Origin: an uncultured Selenomonadales bacterium
Lineage (GTDB): Bacteria; Bacillota; Negativicutes; Selenomonadales; Selenomonadaceae
Assembly: GCA_937910665.1 (NCBI GenBank)
Contig: CALEPR010000064.1
Coordinates: 1-36,602, forward strand
Direction: 5' to 3'
DNA: 36,602 bases
Position 1 is the first letter of the stretch. Every line of letters starts with the position of its first letter. Under the pieces are notes generated by a model. That model was given only the letters and a program-made list of their open reading frames with translations, searched no databases and was not told where the DNA came from. Of the stretch, positions 23,949 through 31,073 are shown in pieces. The translations under genes were made by a program, and so were the position numbers.

Positions 23949-25019
23949 TTATTTTTGAGATATTGCCAACTGATTTTGCAATTCTGCAATTTGTTCTGCC
24001 TGTTGCTTGACAAGCAATTTGTAAATACATGCGTTGACAAACAAATATGAAGTTAAGGCAACGTTATCCTGCGCATTAACAGAAAAAACTTCCTTACTCA
24101 AAAAAGAATAAATTTCTGAAGGTGAAAAATCACTGTAAATAAAAAGATTTTCCGAAACAGATTCAATAAAAATTTGAATAAAAAAGTCTAACATCGCGTA
24201 CCTGTAACTGTGATTTTGAATGAAAAAATCTTGCATTTTCATAAAATGATCCATAGTTTTTACAGCTTCTATCAAATTTTGAATTAAACGAACACTTTTT
24301 GAAGATTGGTGGGACAGTGAAGTTTTTCGAATTCTGTAATGATAGCTGACGAATGGAACACGAACATAATTTTTTGCAGTGATAAGACAACAAAAACTGA
24401 AAACCAAATCTTCATAACTTGTCATTTGCGGAAATTGAATCTTATTGGCAATTAAAAAATCTCTGCGAAAAAGTTTATTGCATCCCCACCATAAAAATCT
24501 TTTTTTGATAAAGGCATTTACTCTTTCGCCAATGTCTGAAGTTTCAAACGTCGGCTCTTCAACAAATTTTCCTGTTTGAGTACTTGCAAGTTCATCTTTT
24601 ATTTTGCCGTCAATTTCTTCATGAATAAAACATTTTTCTGAGTGAACAACATCGGCATTAAATTCTTCAGCAATTTTATAAAAATCTTCCAGCGCAGTTT
24701 TGTCAATAAAGTCATCACTGTCCAAAAAATAAATATATTTTCCCTTCGCCGCATTCAATGCAAAATTTCTCGGCACAGACGCACAACCTGTATTCGGTTT
24801 CAGAGAAATTAAATTTAATCTGTCACCAAACTTCGGCAAGAATTTTTTTACCACTTCGACTGAATTGTCTGTCGAACAGTCATCGACGACAATGACTTCA
24901 ATATTTTCCAGCGTCTGATTTAAAAGACTTTGCAAACACTCTGCAATATAATCCTCAACATTGTACATCGGAACAATTACAGAAACAGTCGGCAGAAATT
25001 TTTGTTTACTTTTAGCCAT
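23949..25019 (-). CDS. Family 2 glycosyltransferase
   Basis: The 356-residue GT2 enzyme has the same layout as its downstream paralogue: SVIVPMYNVEDYIAECLQS, VVDDCSTDNSV, FLDSDDFIDKTALEDF, WWGCNKLFRRD and a C-terminal coiled coil ending NQLAISQK. Identity is almost complete over the first 50 residues and remains high around the DxD and WWGCNK motifs, while the acceptor-binding half differs. This points to tandem duplication with divergence of acceptor specificity. The ATG overlaps the stop of the TerD gene (TAATG), so it is co-translated with it. Confidence 0.9.
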   Translation of the reverse strand: MAKSKQKFLPTVSVIVPMYNVEDYIAECLQSLLNQTLENIEVIVVDDCSTDNSVEVVKKFLPKFGDRLNLISLKPNTGCASVPRNFALNAAKGKYIYFLDSDDFIDKTALEDFYKIAEEFNADVVHSEKCFIHEEIDGKIKDELASTQTGKFVEEPTFETSDIGERVNAFIKKRFLWWGCNKLFRRDFLIANKIQFPQMTSYEDLVFSFCCLITAKNYVRVPFVSYHYRIRKTSLSHQSSKSVRLIQNLIEAVKTMDHFMKMQDFFIQNHSYRYAMLDFFIQIFIESVSENLFIYSDFSPSEIYSFLSKEVFSVNAQDNVALTSYLFVNACIYKLLVKQQAEQIAELQNQLAISQK

Positions 25020-25621
25020 TACATAAACCTTTTGCTGAGTTCACCAAGACCGGGATCTGTCGTGCCATTTCCGATGGCGTTAAATTTCCATTCGCCATTT
25101 TTTTTGTAAACTTCTCCGGCAACCATCGCGAGCATATTGTCATAGTTATCGCTTAAATTGAAATGGATAAGTTCTTCGCCGGTTTCATTGTCCACGATTC
25201 TGATAAACGCATTTTTAATCATTCCGAAATGCTGTTTCCTGTCAACTGCTTTATAAATATTTACAACAAAAATCAGCTTGTCATAATCTGCAGGAAGTTT
25301 GTCAAGGTCAACAAAAATTTGTTCGTCGTCGCCTTCGCCTTCGCCTGTCAAGTTGTCGCCCATGTGCTGAATTGCGCCGCTTTTGTGCTTCAAATTGTTG
25401 AAGAAAACAACGTCATTTTTGTCAGTCAACTTTCCGCCTTTGCAGACAAAAACCGACGCATCGCAGTCAATATCCTGCTTACCGCTGAAAAGTTTTTTCA
25501 AAAATCCGCCGCTTTCAGGTTCAGCTGCATCCCAGCCAAGACCGACCATGAGCTTTGTAAGTTTTTTGCCGTTCGACTTCGTGAGATTAACTTTCTGTCC
25601 TTTTTGCAAATTTACAGCCAT
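25019..25621 (-). CDS. TerD-family calcium-binding stress protein (variant)
   Basis: The 200-residue TerD-domain protein starts MAVNLQKGQKVNLTKSNGK after AGGAGG. It shows GLGWD and VVFFNNLKHKSGAIQHMGDN, then LTGEGEGDDEQIFVDLDKLP, typical of the Ca2+-binding TerD fold. It differs from the canonical copy by an insert (ESGGFLKKLFSGKQ) between GLGWD and the acidic strand, where FDLDA is replaced by IDCDASVFV. TerD proteins associate with tellurite, phage and envelope stress resistance. The stop overlaps the GT2 start. The insert may alter metal binding or partner choice. Confidence 0.9.
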   Translation of the reverse strand: MAVNLQKGQKVNLTKSNGKKLTKLMVGLGWDAAEPESGGFLKKLFSGKQDIDCDASVFVCKGGKLTDKNDVVFFNNLKHKSGAIQHMGDNLTGEGEGDDEQIFVDLDKLPADYDKLIFVVNIYKAVDRKQHFGMIKNAFIRIVDNETGEELIHFNLSDNYDNMLAMVAGEVYKKNGEWKFNAIGNGTTDPGLGELSKRFM

Positions 25622-25724
25622 TTCAAATTTCCTCCTCAAAAAAATTTGGAACTGGAAATCAGAAAAAATTTTATCTAACTCCCAATTCCAAAATCAAAAA
25701 ACATTTTCTGACTTAAAATCTAAA

Positions 25725-26303
25725 TTACAAATTAACTCCAAAATTTCTGCCGAGCGCAGCAAGTCCGCCGCTGAAACCTGAACCGATAGCTTGGAATTTC
25801 CATTCGCCGCCGTGACGATAAAGTTCGCCGACAACTACTGCAGTTTCAATCGAAAAATCTTCGCCCAAGTCGTAGCGGATAAGTTCTTTGTTGCTTGCCG
25901 CATCGACCACGCGAATAAAAGCATTTTCAACCTGTCCGAAATTTTGCTTGCGCGTGTCTGCCTCGTGAATCGTGACAGTGAAATCGATTTTCTCAATACT
26001 TGCAGGAACTTTTGACAAGTCAATTTTAATCTGCTCATCGTCGCCCTCGCCTGCGCCTGTCAAGTTGTCGCCGAGATGTTGAACCGAACCTGAAGAATGT
26101 TTCAAATTATTGTAGAAAACAAAATCTCCGTCCGAAGTAACTTTGCCGTTCGCGCCGAGCAAAAATGCCGCCGCATCCAAGTCAAAATCAAATCCGCCGT
26201 CATATTTGTTTGTGTCCCAGCCGAGACCGATTAAAACTTCCTTCAAACCTGGATTAGTTTTTGTCAAGTCAACTTTCTGACCTTTTGCCAAACTTACAGC
26301 CAT
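25725..26303 (-). CDS. terD: TerD-family calcium-binding stress protein
   Basis: The 192-residue protein has canonical TerD length. It starts MAVSLAKGQKVDLTKTNPG and carries GLGWDTNKYDGGFDFDLDAA (Ca2+-binding loop), VFYNNLKHSSGSVQHLGDN and TGAGEGDDEQIKIDLSKVP. The start at 26303 is fixed by AGGAGG; a six-codon upstream extension is spurious. It is the first gene of the operon, with its own promoter at 26352-26380. No terB, terC or terZ neighbours are present. Confidence 0.92.
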   Translation of the reverse strand: MAVSLAKGQKVDLTKTNPGLKEVLIGLGWDTNKYDGGFDFDLDAAAFLLGANGKVTSDGDFVFYNNLKHSSGSVQHLGDNLTGAGEGDDEQIKIDLSKVPASIEKIDFTVTIHEADTRKQNFGQVENAFIRVVDAASNKELIRYDLGEDFSIETAVVVGELYRHGGEWKFQAIGSGFSGGLAALGRNFGVNL

Positions 26304-26351
26304 GAAAAAATTCCTCCTCACAACTTTACAAAATTAAACTAAACTTTTGAC

Positions 26352-26380
26352 ATTTTAAACCAACACAATTTATATTGCAA
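26352..26380 (-). promoter_or_regulatory. Promoter of the terD-GT2-ATPase operon
   Basis: On minus: TTGCAA (26380-26375), a 17-bp spacer and TAAAAT (26357-26352), about 50 bp upstream of the terD ATG. Confidence 0.6.
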
Positions 26381-26506
26381 CTATTTTTTCCGCGCAGAAA
26401 AATTTTTCAGGTCATCAGTGAGTTACAAAATTTTTACGCCATATAAATTTGTCATTTCAAGATGAGTTTTTTTCGCGAAACTTTATCAGTAAATCTCGGT
26501 TCACTC

Positions 26507-26617
26507 TATTACTTCGGCATCAATAAATCCCACGTCGTAAAAATTAAATCACGAGCATATACAGAGATTGAAAAGACTTAAAGATTTTTTTGGTTATTTT
26601 TAATCGCTGGAGTAATA
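26507..26617. repeat. MITE-like inverted-repeat element upstream of hyaA, copy 1
   Basis: TATTACTTCGGC (26507-26518) is matched inverted by GCTGGAGTAATA (26606-26617), with two mismatches. A second copy with the same internal landmarks (CAATAAATCC near the left end; TTTTTTGG and TTTTAATCGC near the right end) lies at 36350-36447. The 111-bp element ends 154 bp before hyaA. The rest of 26304-26770 is AT-rich and holds the terD and hyaA leaders, with no gene. Confidence 0.6.
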
Positions 26618-26711
26618 AATTTTTCTGAAAAGATTTTTCACTGCGAAATAAAATTTGTAGAAAAATTTTTTGTTCGCGTCAACTCAAAGTTCAGTTGCAG
26701 GAAAAATTTAA

Positions 26712-26741
26712 TTGACGGCGAAAAATTTTAGCATTGATAAA
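26712..26741 (+). promoter_or_regulatory. Possible promoter of the hydrogenase operon
   Basis: TTGACG (26712-26717), an 18-bp spacer and GATAAA (26736-26741), 30 bp before the hyaA start. The -10 is a moderate match. Confidence 0.4.
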
Positions 26742-26770
26742 GTGATTTAATTTTTTTAGGAGGGTCGAAA

Positions 26771-27853
26771 GTGGAAAAGAGAGACAGTTTACTTGATGCG
26801 TATCTGAAAAGAGGATTTAGTCGGCGCAGTTTTTTAAAAGGCTGTGTTGCTTTAACTTCGCTCATGGGATTGAGTACAGATATGTTGTCAAAAGTTGTGG
26901 AGGCGGCGGAGACTAAACCGTTGCCTGTGGTCATCTGGATTCACGGTCACGAATGTACAGGTTGCGACGAATCATTTATTCGCTCGGGTTCGCCTTTGGC
27001 ATCTGATGTAGTTTTGACAAGTATCGCGCTGGAGTATGATCACCTTTTGAGCGCGGCTTGCGGTGCGCCGTTTGAGGCACACCTCGACGAAACGATTCAG
27101 AAGTATAATGGTCAATATATTTTGGCAGTTGAAGGCGCGGTATCGACGAAGGAGAGCGGAATTTATTGCATGAGTGGCGGACATACTTTCACGCATCTTT
27201 TGTCGAAGGCGGCAGCAGGTGCGGCGGCTATCATCGCTTATGGAAGTTGTGCATCTTACGGTGGAATACAGGCGGCGAGTCCGAATCCTACGGCGTCGTC
27301 CGGAATTGGAATGTTCGTCGGTGGAAAACCTGTCGTGAATGTTCCGGGTTGTCCGCCAATTCCTGAAGTTATGACAGGCGTTGTTATGCATGTTGCACTT
27401 TTCGGAACAATTCCTCCGCTCGACGGCGACGGCAGACCGAAACAATTTTATGGAAATAGGATTCATGACACTTGCTATCGTCGTCCGTTTTTCGATGCAG
27501 GAATGTTTGCTGAAAATTATGATGACGCAGGATCAAAAGCCGGGTGGTGTCTTTATAAACTTGGTTGCAGAGGTCCTGAAACTTACAATTCTTGTGGAAA
27601 TTTGCGTTGGTGGCAAGGTATGAGTTATCCAATTCAATCCGGCGCGGCTTGCATTGGCTGTTCTAATAAAAATTTCTGGGACGAAACGCCATTTTCAGAA
27701 CGCTTGCCGAAGTATGGAAAACTTGGCGACGTAGATAAAATTGGTGCAGGCGTGGCGGCTGTGACAGCTTTAGGTGTCGGCGCACACGCTGTCGCAAGTG
27801 TTATCCAGCGTAACAGTCGTGATAATCTTCTTGAAGAAGAAAATAGGGATTAG
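26771..27853 (+). CDS. hyaA: [NiFe] hydrogenase small subunit (membrane-bound, Tat-exported)
   Basis: The 360-residue small subunit of a group 1 uptake hydrogenase has twin-arginine signal SRRSFLKG (R18-R19) with a hydrophobic stretch to about residue 45, and the proximal cluster motif HECTGCDES (C62, C65). Further cysteines follow in GSCASYGG, NVPGCPP, the HDTCYRR/GWCLYKLGC block and AACIGCSNKNFWDE. A C-terminal membrane anchor (about 327-349) completes it. Its Fe-S relay carries electrons from the NiFe site to cytochrome HyaC. The start is GTG 26771 after AGGAGG. The last codons and TAG stop lie inside the left heptad array of the inserted element, so the native C-terminus may have been altered. 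Confidence 0.95.
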   Translation: MEKRDSLLDAYLKRGFSRRSFLKGCVALTSLMGLSTDMLSKVVEAAETKPLPVVIWIHGHECTGCDESFIRSGSPLASDVVLTSIALEYDHLLSAACGAPFEAHLDETIQKYNGQYILAVEGAVSTKESGIYCMSGGHTFTHLLSKAAAGAAAIIAYGSCASYGGIQAASPNPTASSGIGMFVGGKPVVNVPGCPPIPEVMTGVVMHVALFGTIPPLDGDGRPKQFYGNRIHDTCYRRPFFDAGMFAENYDDAGSKAGWCLYKLGCRGPETYNSCGNLRWWQGMSYPIQSGAACIGCSNKNFWDETPFSERLPKYGKLGDVDKIGAGVAAVTALGVGAHAVASVIQRNSRDNLLEEENRD

Positions 27854-28278
27854 GGGCTAGAAACTAGGGTCTAGGGCGTTGCTAAAATGCCTTTGAAAGG
27901 TTATAAAAATTTAATTGTATGGCAAAAATCCATGCAGTTAATAGCTGAAGTTTATCGTTTGGTAAAAATTTTGCCCAAAGCAGAAACTTATGCTCTTTCC
28001 GATCAAATGCGTAGAGCTGTTATTTCGATAGCTTCAAATATTGCTGAAGGACAAGGGCGCGATTCGACTCGTGAATATGTTCGTTTTCTGAATATTGCTC
28101 GCGGTTCTTGTTTTGAGTTAGAAACGCAACTCAACGCTTGTTTGATTATAGAATATTTTACAGAAAGAGATACATTGGATGCTTTTGGCTTAGTTGATGA
28201 AATTGGAAAAATTTTAACTACAATGATAAATAAGCTGAATAAAAAACTAACCCCTAACCCCTAAATCCTAACCCCTAG
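27845..28278 (+). mobile_element. Putative mobile unit: four-helix-bundle ORF with heptad inverted-repeat ends
   Basis: The left end at 27845-27876 reads in 7-bp steps (GGGATTA, GGGGCTA, GAAACTA, GGGTCTA). The right end at 28247-28278 reads CTAACCC, CTAACCC, CTAAATC, CTAACCC, CTAG. Left GGGATTAGGGGCTAG matches the inverted right end at about 13 of 15 positions. Between them is one ORF. The unit splits hyaA from hyaB, which are normally adjacent, without adding a terminator. The mobility claim is inference from this structure and the position. Confidence 0.5.
27887..28264 (+). CDS. Four-helix-bundle protein (23S rRNA intervening-sequence / Avd-like family)
   Basis: The 125-residue protein matches the S23/IVP family (TIGR02436): N-terminal YKNLIVWQKSMQLIAEVYRL, central LSDQMRRAVISIASNIAEGQ with the GRDSTREYVRFLNIARGS helix, then ELETQLNACLII. 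The family forms pentameric four-helix bundles. It is known from 23S rRNA intervening sequences and as the Avd partner of retroelement reverse transcriptases; its function is largely unsettled. Here there is no rRNA and no reverse transcriptase. The last residues (LTPNP) and stop are encoded by the right-end heptads, and the weak AGGG ribosome binding site comes from the left-end heptads, so gene and repeats form one unit. Confidence 0.9.
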   Translation: MPLKGYKNLIVWQKSMQLIAEVYRLVKILPKAETYALSDQMRRAVISIASNIAEGQGRDSTREYVRFLNIARGSCFELETQLNACLIIEYFTERDTLDAFGLVDEIGKILTTMINKLNKKLTPNP

Positions 28279-28295
28279 AGAAGGAGGAATTTTGA

Positions 28296-30188
28296 ATGGC
28301 ACACGTTGTAGTAGACCCTATCACCAGAATTGAAGGGCATCTGCGCGTTGAAATAGAAGTTGACGGCTCAGGCAAAGTTACAGACGCAATTTCAAGCGGT
28401 ACTGCTTGGCGCGGTCTTGAACTTATCATGAAGGACAGAGATCCTCGCGACGCTTGGGCATATATTCAGCGCATTTGCGGAGTTTGCACGACTGCTCACG
28501 CCTTAGCGTCTGTTCGCGCAGTTGAGGACGCACTCGGCATTGCTATTCCGCGCAACGCAAATTACATCCGCAACATTATGGCGGCAACTTTGACAGTTCA
28601 GGATCATTTAATTCATTTTTATCATCTCCACGCTCTGGACTGGGTCAGCCCTGTCGATGCACTGTCTGCAGATCCTGCAAAGACTGCTGAACTGCAAACA
28701 TCACTTTTGAACGCTTACAGATTGCCGCTGAAAGTTCCGAGTGAAATTCCGACTGAAGCATTTCCGCACGACTTCCCCGCTGCAACTGCACAATATTTCG
28801 CCGCAGTTCAGACAAAAGTTAAAGCAATTGTTGACAGCGGACAACTTGGAATTTTCGCCGCTCAATGGTGGGATCATCCAGACTATAAACTTTTGCCGCC
28901 TGAAGTTCATCTCTTGGCAGTTGCACATTATCTTGAAATGTTGGACAAGCAGCGCGAAATGGTTACTCCGCACGTTATTTTCGGTGGAAAGAATCCTCAC
29001 CCGCATTACGTTGTCGGAGGCGTACCTTGTGCAATTTCACTCAACGACGGCAATGCGCCTGTCAATACTGCGCGTCTTGCTATCGTCGATAGGGCGATAA
29101 ATTTCTCTCGCGTACTCATCAACAATTATTATCTGCCTGACTTAATCGCGATTGGAAATATTTATGTTCGCGCAGGTCGTGTTGACGGCGGCGGACTTTC
29201 AAAAGAACGCGTTATGGCTTTCGGCGATTATCCTCTCGACGGCTACAAAGGCACTGCGGACGGCGGCGGTTACTTCAATAATTTGCTGATTCGCTCCAAC
29301 GGCGTTGTTGAAAACTTCGGTCAAGGCTTGGCAAACGCTCAATTCTTTGAACTGACTGCAAGCGACTTGAAAGACAACTCTACAATTTCTGAAGGCGTTG
29401 AACACGCTTGGTATGAATATCCTGAACATAAAGATTTGCATCCTTGGGACGGCGTTACCAAGCCTAACTACACCGGGCCCAAGACAGGAACTCCAACAAT
29501 GTGGGAAACTTTGAATGAAGGCGGAAAATATTCTTGGCTGAAAACTCCAAAATGGCGCGGAAAACTTTGCGAAGTCGGACCTCTTGCAAATTACATCATT
29601 ATTTACACAAAATCTGCAAAAGGTTTACTTCCTGAACCGACTTGGGCAGAAAAAATGATGCTTGACCAAATTGCTGCAGTTTCCACAGTTCTCGGAGTTC
29701 CTGCAGAAACTTGGATGACTACAATGGTCGGTCGCACTGCTTGCCGTGCACTTGCCGCACAGGTTGCCGCAGAGATCAACAGATTTTTCTTCGACAAGCT
29801 GATTGAAAATCTCAAGACCGGCGACACCACGACGATGAATAATGAAAAATGGGATCCCGATACTTGGCCTAAAGAGTGTATGGGCGTTGGACTTTATGAA
29901 GCTCCGCGCGGCGCACTGAGTCACTGGGTTGTGATTAAAGACAAGAAAATTGATAACTACCAGTGCTTGGTGCCGACGACTTGGAATGCTTGTCCGCGCG
30001 ATGATACCGCAGGTCACGGCGCGTATGAACTTGCGATGATGGATACTCACGTTCAAGACTCGAACAAGCCGCTTGAAATTGCAAAAGTCGTCCGCTCCTT
30101 CGATCCGTGCATGGCTTGCGCGACGCATATGTATAACGCAAAAGGCGAGGAAATTAACGTAATTTCTACCGATCCCTACAGGAGGTGA
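28296..30188 (+). CDS. hyaB: [NiFe] hydrogenase large subunit
   Basis: The 630-residue catalytic subunit starts VVDPITRIEGHLRVE and has the N-terminal nickel ligands RICGVCTTAH (C61, C64) and C-terminal DPCMACATH (C605, C608, H611). The 19 residues after H611 are the tail cut off by a maturation endopeptidase after nickel insertion. It oxidises H2 and is co-exported with HyaA. It is slightly longer than typical (about 570-600). ATG 28296 has AAGGAGGAA, lying right beside the right end of the inserted element. No maturation protease or hyp gene follows. Confidence 0.96.
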   Translation: MAHVVVDPITRIEGHLRVEIEVDGSGKVTDAISSGTAWRGLELIMKDRDPRDAWAYIQRICGVCTTAHALASVRAVEDALGIAIPRNANYIRNIMAATLTVQDHLIHFYHLHALDWVSPVDALSADPAKTAELQTSLLNAYRLPLKVPSEIPTEAFPHDFPAATAQYFAAVQTKVKAIVDSGQLGIFAAQWWDHPDYKLLPPEVHLLAVAHYLEMLDKQREMVTPHVIFGGKNPHPHYVVGGVPCAISLNDGNAPVNTARLAIVDRAINFSRVLINNYYLPDLIAIGNIYVRAGRVDGGGLSKERVMAFGDYPLDGYKGTADGGGYFNNLLIRSNGVVENFGQGLANAQFFELTASDLKDNSTISEGVEHAWYEYPEHKDLHPWDGVTKPNYTGPKTGTPTMWETLNEGGKYSWLKTPKWRGKLCEVGPLANYIIIYTKSAKGLLPEPTWAEKMMLDQIAAVSTVLGVPAETWMTTMVGRTACRALAAQVAAEINRFFFDKLIENLKTGDTTTMNNEKWDPDTWPKECMGVGLYEAPRGALSHWVVIKDKKIDNYQCLVPTTWNACPRDDTAGHGAYELAMMDTHVQDSNKPLEIAKVVRSFDPCMACATHMYNAKGEEINVISTDPYRR

Positions 30189-30193
30189 CGGCG

Positions 30194-30886
30194 ATGAAAT
30201 CTGTTAAAGATGTTCAGCGGAAGGAATATTATTTATTCAGTCCGTTCCTGAGAATTTTTCACTGGATAATGGTTTGCTCAATCTTGACGCTTTTTGTGAC
30301 AGGTCTTTTGATTGCTAAGCCGATGGACGTAACCTCAACTGAACCTTACTTGACTTCAACTTCAATGGACTTGGTTCGAGACATTCATTTCTTGGTTGCG
30401 TTTATTTTCTGCGCGTCATTTATCTTGAGGATTTACGGCTTTATCGTGAACAAAGGCGACAGACTTTTTCCGCGTGTTTGGGAAGGACATTTTTACTCCG
30501 AAACTGTTGAAGTTGCACTTCACTATATGCTTTTGAAATCGCATCACGCACCATTTTTAAGAAATCCTCTGGCTCGCGCCTCCTACGCAGGACTTTATTT
30601 GATGGTCTTGATTGAAATTCTGACAGGTTTTGCGATGTACTTCATGACTTCGCCTTCGACAATCGGCGGAAAACTTTTCGGCTGGGTGAATACAATTCTC
30701 GGCAGCGAGATGATGACGCACTATGTTCATCACTATGTCGCTTGGCTGATAATTGTCTTTGCGATTGGACATTTGTACATGGTCGTTCGCGCAGAATTTA
30801 TGGAAGGCGAAAGCGAAGTTTCAAGTATGTTCTCCGGCAAAAAAGTTTTGGCGCATACTCCGAAAGATGCAAATGAACTTGATTGA
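30194..30886 (+). CDS. hyaC: Hydrogenase cytochrome b subunit
   Basis: The 230-residue HyaC/CybH di-heme cytochrome b has four hydrophobic segments. Candidate heme ligands are His in RIFHWIMV, RDIHFLVAF, MTHYVHHYVAW and IGHLYMVVRAEF. It anchors the hydrogenase and passes electrons to menaquinone. The ribosome binding site AGGAGGTGA is the end of hyaB itself, and ATG 30194 lies 5 nt later. GTG 30185, also open, sits within that site and is not the start. It is the last gene of the operon. Confidence 0.95.
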   Translation: MKSVKDVQRKEYYLFSPFLRIFHWIMVCSILTLFVTGLLIAKPMDVTSTEPYLTSTSMDLVRDIHFLVAFIFCASFILRIYGFIVNKGDRLFPRVWEGHFYSETVEVALHYMLLKSHHAPFLRNPLARASYAGLYLMVLIEILTGFAMYFMTSPSTIGGKLFGWVNTILGSEMMTHYVHHYVAWLIIVFAIGHLYMVVRAEFMEGESEVSSMFSGKKVLAHTPKDANELD

Positions 30887-30916
30887 AAAAATTTTTTAAC
30901 TGAATAAAAAAAATTT

Positions 30917-30943
30917 TCCCGGCAAAGTCGTCGGGATTTTTTT
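30917..30943 (+). terminator. Rho-independent terminator of the hydrogenase operon
   Basis: TCCCGGC (30917-30923) pairs with GTCGGGA (30930-30936), with one G-U, a 6-nt loop and a T7 run. Confidence 0.8.
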
Positions 30944-30960
30944 ATCTGAAATTTTTTATT

Positions 30961-31002
30961 CGGAACTTTTTATTCGGAACTTTTTATTCGGAACTTTTTA
31001 CA
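30961..31002. repeat. 14-bp tandem repeat, three units
   Basis: CGGAACTTTTTATT at 30961-30974 and 30975-30988, then CGGAACTTTTTACA at 30989-31002. A degenerate unit (TGAAATTTTTTATT, 30947-30960) precedes. It lies between the terminators of the convergent hyaABC and gyrA units. Confidence 0.9.
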
Positions 31003-31016
31003 ATTCGCCTGAACTC

Positions 31017-31049
31017 AAAAAAAGCGGAGAATTTTTTCAAACTCTCCGC
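31017..31049 (-). terminator. Rho-independent terminator of gyrA
   Basis: On minus GCGGAGA (31049-31043) pairs with TCTCCGC (31030-31024), followed by a T7 run (31023-31017). Confidence 0.85.
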
Positions 31050-31073
31050 CGAAAAAAATTTTTTATAACTTTT

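Noticed and set aside
27887..28264. 23S rRNA intervening sequence
   Set aside because: The encoded family is right, but the flanks are hydrogenase genes and no rRNA sequence is present.
28247..28278. Telomere-like CCCTAA array
   Set aside because: The period is 7 with variants (CTAACCC, CTAAATC), only four units, inside an operon; it matches the inverted heptads on the other side of the ORF rather than a telomere.
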